In this document: positions 58,416 through 64,000 of the stretch, in pieces
Position numbering within the stretch: position 1 is the first letter of the stretch
How the letters are laid out: the number at the start of each line of letters is the position of its first letter
NCBI GenBank assembly: GCA_024663395.1
Contig: JANFAH010000004.1
Location: 1,550,001 to 1,614,000 of the forward strand
Reading direction: 5' to 3'
DNA length: 64,000 nt
From: Pisolithus tinctorius
Taxonomy: Eukaryota; Basidiomycota; Agaricomycetes; Boletales; Pisolithaceae
Position numbers and translations under genes: made by a program
Notes under the pieces: generated by a model
Database searches by the model: none
What the model was told of the DNA's origin: nothing
The model's input: only the letters and a program-made list of their open reading frames with translations

Positions 58416-61400
58416 CTAGTATCCCGTGTAGCCTCCTGCATACCCATTTGTTGGCTGGTAGCCCCAACCTGTGGGCTGTGGTACGAAGCTCGCGTGGGCT
58501 GACATAGCATCAACATTAGTCGTGGATTGTGCAGTTACTAGTCCGGTCACTTTACCATTGACCCGTAGCGAATCATATTTCTCTGATAAGTCGTTAATCA
58601 GGAAGAAAGTAGAGTGGTCAACGAGCACTCACCGGGCTGCTGAGGCGCAGAGTGATCACTGTCCGTGGCAAAGGTACCGGACTTCATCTGAGCAAATATA
58701 TTAGCGGGCGAGGTACTAGGATTGGAACTATTTGGTGGCTGAGAATAAGCCATGGTAGCTGCGGGAGGTGGTGTCGACATCACACTATTGAATGGCGACT
58801 GTCCGAGAGAATGAAGACCTGTTAAATCTTGGGGGTGCATGTGAGTGACAGGAGACCCTACGTATAACGGATTGATTTACTCGCTGATATTGGTGCAGAG
58901 GTCGAGCTAGGGAAAGGTGGTAACGTGAATGTGCTAAAAGCGCCCGCAGGGGCTCCGGTAGGTTGTGTGATTATGGGACCCGAAGCCGGAAAGCTTGTCA
59001 GTTGCGAAACCAGGGGTTGGGAAGGCCCAGGGAATCCTGTGATTTGTGGGTGAAGTGATGGTTGTGCAGGCACACTTGCAGCACGAGTAGGAACAAAGCT
59101 ATTGAACCCGGTCGTTGTTGGAATCAGAGGCTGCAACAAACCCTGGTTTGCAGGGACGGGTGCGAAGGGGCCGCGGGGACTATCCCGTTGAGGGGTATAT
59201 ACCCCTGACTGTTGATTCTGAAGATGCTGTGAGAGTGGAAGTGGTGATGAACCCACGCCTAGACCACTACTGTAACCGTGTGGCGGCAAGGGAGCGGCAG
59301 TGGTAGTCGTAGCCGGTGCCGGGCTTGGTGAAGGGACTGCACGTTCAGTCTTCAATTGACTAAGGCGTGCAAGTTGGTCGAAAATGTCGGCGTCAGTCTT
59401 AGCCAATCCGCCCTTACTCTCTTGGGATCGAGCCTCAGGGGCAGAAGCGGGTGGTGATGGCGCGGTAGTGAGTGGTTGTGTTGTTGGGGGAGCAGATGGC
59501 GCGCGTGCTGCCGTCGGTGGTGCAGTCACAGAAGCAGATGATTTAGCACCCGGACGGTTTGTCCATGCATCATCGTCGAAACCCGAGTTTGCTGGTGTCG
59601 CCGCGGAGCCTGGTCTCTCGGGAGCCACAAGAGTAGGGCTGTTGGTTGTGACTAGAGGTGATCCCGTCCGTTTAATTTGTTCCGAGGCAGAACCGATGGC
59701 ACCCATCTCGACGTTAGTTGGAGGAAGACTCCTGCTAGGTTGGGGTCTCCCTCGTCGCTGAGTATTGTTCTTAAGTACCCCTCCGGGACCAGCGAAAAGG
59801 TTAGATGCCGGACTCGGTGTAGACGACTTCTTGCCGTTCTCTTCTTCTTGCAGCTTTCGTGTAAGTTCCTCGTCCCGGGAAATCTGTTCTTGAACTGGTT
59901 TCTTGTACTTCTGTTGAATGACCTTGCTTACACGTATGATATCACCTTCGCGTAGACCGAGTGAACGCATAGTCGATTCCGTGATATCAGGAAGTATGAC
60001 TTCGTCGATCTTATCCCTCTCAAAAGCTGAGGCGTAACGAGTGCAGTCGTCGACCTCACAACCTGCCGATAAGAAAAATTCAAACCAATCCACTTGCGGT
60101 CCCCGCTTCGTTTGCGTTGGTGCCCTGTTGACAGCCTCAGTTTGTCGCTTGAGGGCAAGTGGTTGATCGTCGTCATCAACAGCAGACCGTGACACAGCAC
60201 CGGAGGACTTCTTCGACGTCAGCTTTTCCACGTAGCGTATGTCTTCTAGTGACATCTTTTCCGATGGAACCTCAATAATGACACCGTTGACTTTGTGAAG
60301 TCTGAGCTTTCCATTGCTGTATCCGAGGAGTGCCGCATCAACACGGAATTGCCCCGTACGATCATGCCAAGTACGCGTGGATTCCGGTGGTGGGCCATCT
60401 GTGTGTAGTGGCATTACATTCCCCGTGACCATTACCCTCGGGTAAAAAGATAACAACGCACTCTTAACAGAATCACTGGATTTCCGACTCGACTCCTTTA
60501 ATGGCTTGCTTTGTGGCGAAACTGCGCGGCTATGATAGACTTCGTTGAGGAATAAAATTCAGATCGGCAAATGAGACCTACGGAGAAGCACTCAGCCCTC
60601 TCTCGTCTTTCTGTTGGGCACGCCTTGCAGCTTCCTGCCGTCGCTTTCTCTGAAACTCAGCTGCTGTGACCTCCATCTCTCGGCGTTTCTTGTCCGCTTC
60701 CGCTTCCAGCTTTGTCTCTGCTGCAGCAACTCTACGTTGTTCTTCTTCAACCCTCGCCCGCGATGCCTTCCTATGTTCTGACTCAAGGCGCTTCTGAGTC
60801 TCTTTGGCTAGAGGTTCATGATCGCGTTCCTCTGGCTCTACTCGAGGACGAGCTTCCTCCGTTTGGGCGGCAGCACCGATCACATCGGGGGACGTAGTAG
60901 ATGCAGACTCGAAATGACCATAATTCCAATACTGATGTAAACATTGCATTCCACGACTCACCTCAAGGTAAGATGCAGGTACCACTCCTTCAAGTCCTTC
61001 TTCATTCCTGCACTTCCACCATTCTGCACCTTCTTTTTCAATGATCCAGAGCTGCTCCCCTTCTTGAACAGATAGCTCGTCGACGCTGGTACCTTGAAAA
61101 TCGTACAGCACGACCGCAAGTTCGCCGGTAACGTCGCCTTCTTCAATAGCACTCTCGCCTTCTGCGATTTCTTCTTCGCCTTCTTCCGACGATTCCCGAG
61201 GAGGGATAATCTCAGGGGATTCATCCGTAAAGCGAACAGAGACTCCATTCTTCTTGGAGGGGCTCGCAGTTTCTACATTACGTGGCGGGGGGGTAAGTGT
61301 ACCAGCACGTCCCTCTGCAATGGCAGCGGTGTGGATGCCTTTAGACGACCCCAGTTTGTCGATGATGGCGTCGAAAATTTGTTTACTGCCAACTGCGAAA

Positions 61401-62382
61401 TGTAACCTCGTAGGGCCGACACCTCCGATGTTGAAAAGGAGATGTTTCTGTTTCTCAATTGTAACATCTTCGACGTCCGCAGTTTTCCATTGTCGTACGG
61501 GCGTCTCGAATGGGACAGTCAGATGAATGATGAGAGGAGAATCGCAAACCACACCTTATCTGACTCGCTAGCAAAAAAGATCGACCCATTTCCGATGCCA
61601 AGAGTACCTTTCTTTTTCTTCCCCTTACCATCCACCTCGGAGACTGCCCATGTCTTGATGTCGTCCGCTTGCGCTTTAACGGAAGTCTGCGCAACAAGAT
61701 CTGCTGGATCAACGTATACGCTCGCGGGACGGCTGGAAACCTGCGACCGCTGACAAGCTCGAACGATAAAGCAAAACAACTAAGAGGAACGCACTGAGTC
61801 GGCGGACGTTCGAGACGGTGGTTCTTGCTCCTCGCCGGAGTACTTTGAAACCATTAGTAGAGAAGGAAAGGCATAAGCCTGAGTAATACCTCTTCTACGT
61901 AATTTCCCGGAACGAAACCAGCTCTTCCGCCTTCTTTCTGACTCTGTACTAGAATCCAGTCGTCCTCGCGATCGAAAACCAGGAGATGTTCGTCCTCCTT
62001 AATACTGAGTTCCCCTGGCGCTGATGCATCGTAGTCATACAAGGCTTTGACGACGGAAGTGTAGGGTGCCTAAGTGAAGGATCTGATTAAGCTGACGGAA
62101 CTACCCATAAAGAAGAGCGCGTACCGGTTCAACATAGGCGGCTGGAACAAGTCCTGAAGGTGCCTCCTCACTCTGCGAGTCATTTCTAGGCCTCACCTTC
62201 CACCAGCTGCGTGATGATCAATGACATATGACAAACAACTGGCAGAGCACTAACTCGTCATCCGTCTTCTCGAGCAGAAAGACGATCTGGTTCTCCTTAA
62301 TAGCAACCTCATCCTCGGATTGTGGCTCGTAGTCGTACGCAACCTTAAGGACTGCTAGATACTCCTCTACGGATTCTGCCAT
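58416..62382 (-). CDS. sla1: Sla1-like endocytic actin regulator (three SH3, SHD1, SHD2)
   Basis: Cargo adaptor and actin regulator of the endocytic coat. Start ATG 62380-62382 (MAESVEEYLAVLKVAYDYEP) opens SH3-1. SH3-2 is VYDYDASAPGELSIKEDEHL...GFVPGNYVEE (about 62045-61890), and SH3-3 is VVLYDFQGTSVDELSVQEGE...PASYLE (about 61110-60960). A Glu/Lys/Arg coiled region follows (about 60860-60590). SHD1 is RTWHDRTGQFRVDAALLGY (about 60380-60200), which binds NPFxD cargo signals. SHD2, a SAM-like fold, is VDWFEFFLSAGCEVDDCTRY (about 60090-59900). The Pro/Thr/Gln-rich C-terminus carries TTGFNSF-type repeats and SPANIFAQMKSGTF near the end. The order matches yeast Sla1. Confidence 0.94.
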
Positions 62383-62549
62383 GACCTGCGACGTTGCTGT
62401 GGCGGAGCAGTCAGGGTGACTGCGGAAGAAGTTGCTGCTGCAATAGCTCCGCTATGGCGGTAGGTATCAACTCAAGGTCGGAGAAAGGGTAAATGTGGAT
62501 GTAACCTTGGGCGGCCCAGTGACCAGTGTATGTTGCGGGCAGTGGTTGA

Positions 62550-62557
62550 CACGTGAC
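62550..62557. promoter_or_regulatory. CACGTGAC element upstream of the Sla1 gene
   Basis: Located 168 bp upstream of the SLA1 ATG, in the short interval before the convergent-direction Wss1 3' end. Same core as the other promoter sites listed. Confidence 0.4.
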
Positions 62558-62636
62558 CTGCATCTCATGGAACTACACATTCCCGTAGTCATGATCCAAA
62601 GTATCTACAGGCTAAACACGTATATACTTCCATCAT

Positions 62637-64000
62637 TTATTGCTTTCCCCTAATCCATTCAGAGTCACCCCGGGGTGTTGCGCAGGCTGAACAGGCCAAG
62701 TGACCCGGCTCATTTGTTCTTTCCAAATGCAAGCAACTGTCGGTTCATCGTACAACACACGTGATTTTGCAGCGCAACTTACAGCGTGCACACCAGACAA
62801 TTCCAAGGATCGTCCTCTGGCCTCTTTGTAGTGGGAGGACAATTTGGGCTCTCAGCGTTCAGTGTTCTCTGCTGTTTATGAGACAAGGGTGAAGGAACGT
62901 CATTCAACGACCGTTTCTTCCTATTGCCGTGTTCGAAAGACGAATGCGCCCGGTCGTCGCTCGCAGTGCCGGGGCCAATGGTGTGGGTTTGGCGAGCGCG
63001 CCGATCTTCCGACGTATCACGCGGCAGCAGAAAACCATCTGAAAAATCATAGTTGGTCGCTTTCAACGAGTCCAGCTCTTGCTGGTCTGTCGATTCCAAC
63101 AGGGTCCGACGGCGGTCCTCGTCTGTCTCAGCGGGAATCTCCTCTTCCTCAAACTCAGAAGCTCTCTTCACTGTGGGCGGCAACATTAGGGCAGCAGGTG
63201 CTTTTGACGAAATAAACACACGTATTTTGCTACAAGCAAACACATACCTCGGAGAGAATGCACTCGCTTTTCGGCAGCCAAAGCTCGTTCTTCTCGCGCA
63301 CGTTTACTGAAGTTCGATATTCAGGAGAGAAAGCAGCTAAAACTCGACTACGGTACCTTGCGGCTTGCTTTCGGAAACCAGTTCCGACGGCCTTCATCTC
63401 GTGGGCAAGGTCATCGTTCAGTACTTTCCCGGTAGACGGGAACGCACTCGAACTTGTGACTCGAGATCCCGCCTTGCGTTTCCTGGTTGTTTGTGCACCT
63501 GTGTGGAGAGAAGGACCAGCGACCGCGACCGATCGGTAACCTCGCACTGGACGGACTCTGGAGTGGGCACCACCGCACTAATGTAGTGTTAAAACACGCG
63601 GTAGTACAGCAGAGGCAACTCCTCACCATATACTCCGGTAGATTTCCCGCCTGAATACCTTGCCCGGCAACTTCAGCAGAGTCCGCCAATCTTCTTCCAG
63701 CCGACCAATATCCTGCGTTCAAATGAGACTCGGGAGACACTATGTCAATTACGGCCCACCGTCCCCGAAATATCCCCGATTCTGGAGGTCCCGGACCTCC
63801 TGACGCAGCCGCAGCCAAAGATTCTGGAATGCAGGACCATGATTCATATGCTATCAATGTATCAGCGAAGAGTTAGAGTTTCTTAGGTACTACACTCTGA
63901 GTTCCGACGAACCTTGATGTGAGCAAGCTACTTGCGATTAGATATGGTTAGAAAGCAAAGTTTGTCTAGCGGGCCGGAGGAAGTGATACCTCGTGGCATA
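62637..64000 (-). CDS. Wss1-like DNA-protein crosslink metalloprotease (WLM domain), 5' end outside the window
   Basis: Zinc protease that cleaves DNA-protein crosslinks and SUMO-conjugated proteins. At the right edge CHE is joined by an intron to the 15-nt exon LAHIK (63913-63927) and then HMNHGPAFQNLWLRLRQEV. Together they give HELAH with the third zinc ligand in HMNH, the WLM signature. Next come RDLQNRGYFGDG and YWSAGRRLADSAEVAGQGI, a WLM C-terminal block. The disordered middle has short acidic/hydrophobic patches. The 3' exons give a RanBP2-type zinc finger: WNCLVCTL joined to a segment with NEPGHLACSAC. The end is TAA at 62637-62639. The N-terminal part of the WLM domain lies beyond base 64000. 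Confidence 0.88.
63913..63927 (-). other. 15-nt microexon splitting the Wss1 HExxH zinc motif
   Basis: Minus-strand exon coding LAHIK, flanked by acceptor AAGTAG and donor GTTCGT. The upstream exon ends in HE and the downstream one starts with HMNH, so the active site is built from three exons. Skipping keeps frame but removes a zinc ligand. Confidence 0.78.

Noticed and set aside
1..64000. tRNA, rRNA, CRISPR or prokaryotic operon features
   Set aside because: No B-box-like GGTTCGAATCC with a cloverleaf, no rRNA-like blocks and no regularly spaced repeats were seen; the DNA is eukaryotic nuclear.

Overview
The window is nuclear DNA from a filamentous basidiomycete fungus, most likely Agaricomycotina. 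About two dozen genes are packed on both strands, nearly all broken by many short introns (about 45-65 nt, GT-AG, often with a CTAAC/CTGAC-like branch site and a pyrimidine tract). The gene set fits such a fungus: chitin synthase, IQGAP, Opy2, Spo12, Sla1, Wss1 and Air1/2. There are no bacterial operons, CRISPR arrays or recognisable rRNA/tRNA genes. Single open stretches are exons or exon mixtures, so coordinates here give whole genes from start codon to stop codon with introns inside. Many stops were placed by following splice junctions that restore family-conserved residues.

Layout, left to right. 1-2593 (-) ER HSP90 (GRP94/endoplasmin), 3' end outside the window. 2866-5372 (-) WW/FF-domain factor (TCERG1/Urn1 type). 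5619-11895 (-) IQGAP with 13 IQ repeats. 12100-15365 (+) gamma-tubulin complex GCP3. 16310-20133 (+) Vip1/PPIP5K inositol pyrophosphate kinase. 20251-21259 (-) FTS/AKTIP pseudo-E2. 21378-23261 (-) Air1/2 zinc-knuckle protein. 23547-24699 (-) CAF16-like ABC ATPase. 25095-27053 (+) Opy2 membrane anchor. 27633-29643 (+) MFS anion transporter. 30069-33668 (+) GH2 beta-mannosidase. 34478-35291 (-) Rheb GTPase. 35578-36573 (-) unknown protein. 36718-37240 (+) Spo12-like. 37498-38295 (+) RING-H2 protein. 38499-41926 (-) chitin synthase. 42832-43567 (-) COQ10. 44103-44882 (-) Gis2/CNBP. 44883-48912 gene-poor island. 48913-49917 (+) divergent 14-3-3. 50091-51417 (-) deoxyhypusine synthase. 51744-58327 (+) large Sec7 ARF-GEF. 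58416-62382 (-) Sla1. 62637-64000 (-) Wss1 metalloprotease, 5' end outside the window.

The genes do not form one pathway cluster. Themes that recur are cell polarity, cytokinesis and wall growth (IQGAP, Vip1, Sla1, Sec7, chitin synthase), nutrient and stress signalling (Rheb, Opy2, 14-3-3), cell-cycle exit and microtubule nucleation (Spo12, GCP3), and RNA or protein quality control (Air1/2, CAF16, Gis2, endoplasmin, Wss1). Several promoters share a CACGTGAC-type motif.

I found no convincing new multi-gene system. The most unusual signals are very small exons carrying conserved motifs (5-codon exons in endoplasmin and Wss1, a 13-nt last exon in IQGAP), a GC-AG intron in Gis2, stop-free 60-nt introns in Opy2 and the 14-3-3 gene that make introns look like coding sequence, the divergent 14-3-3 itself, and the 4 kb island with possible gene remnants.
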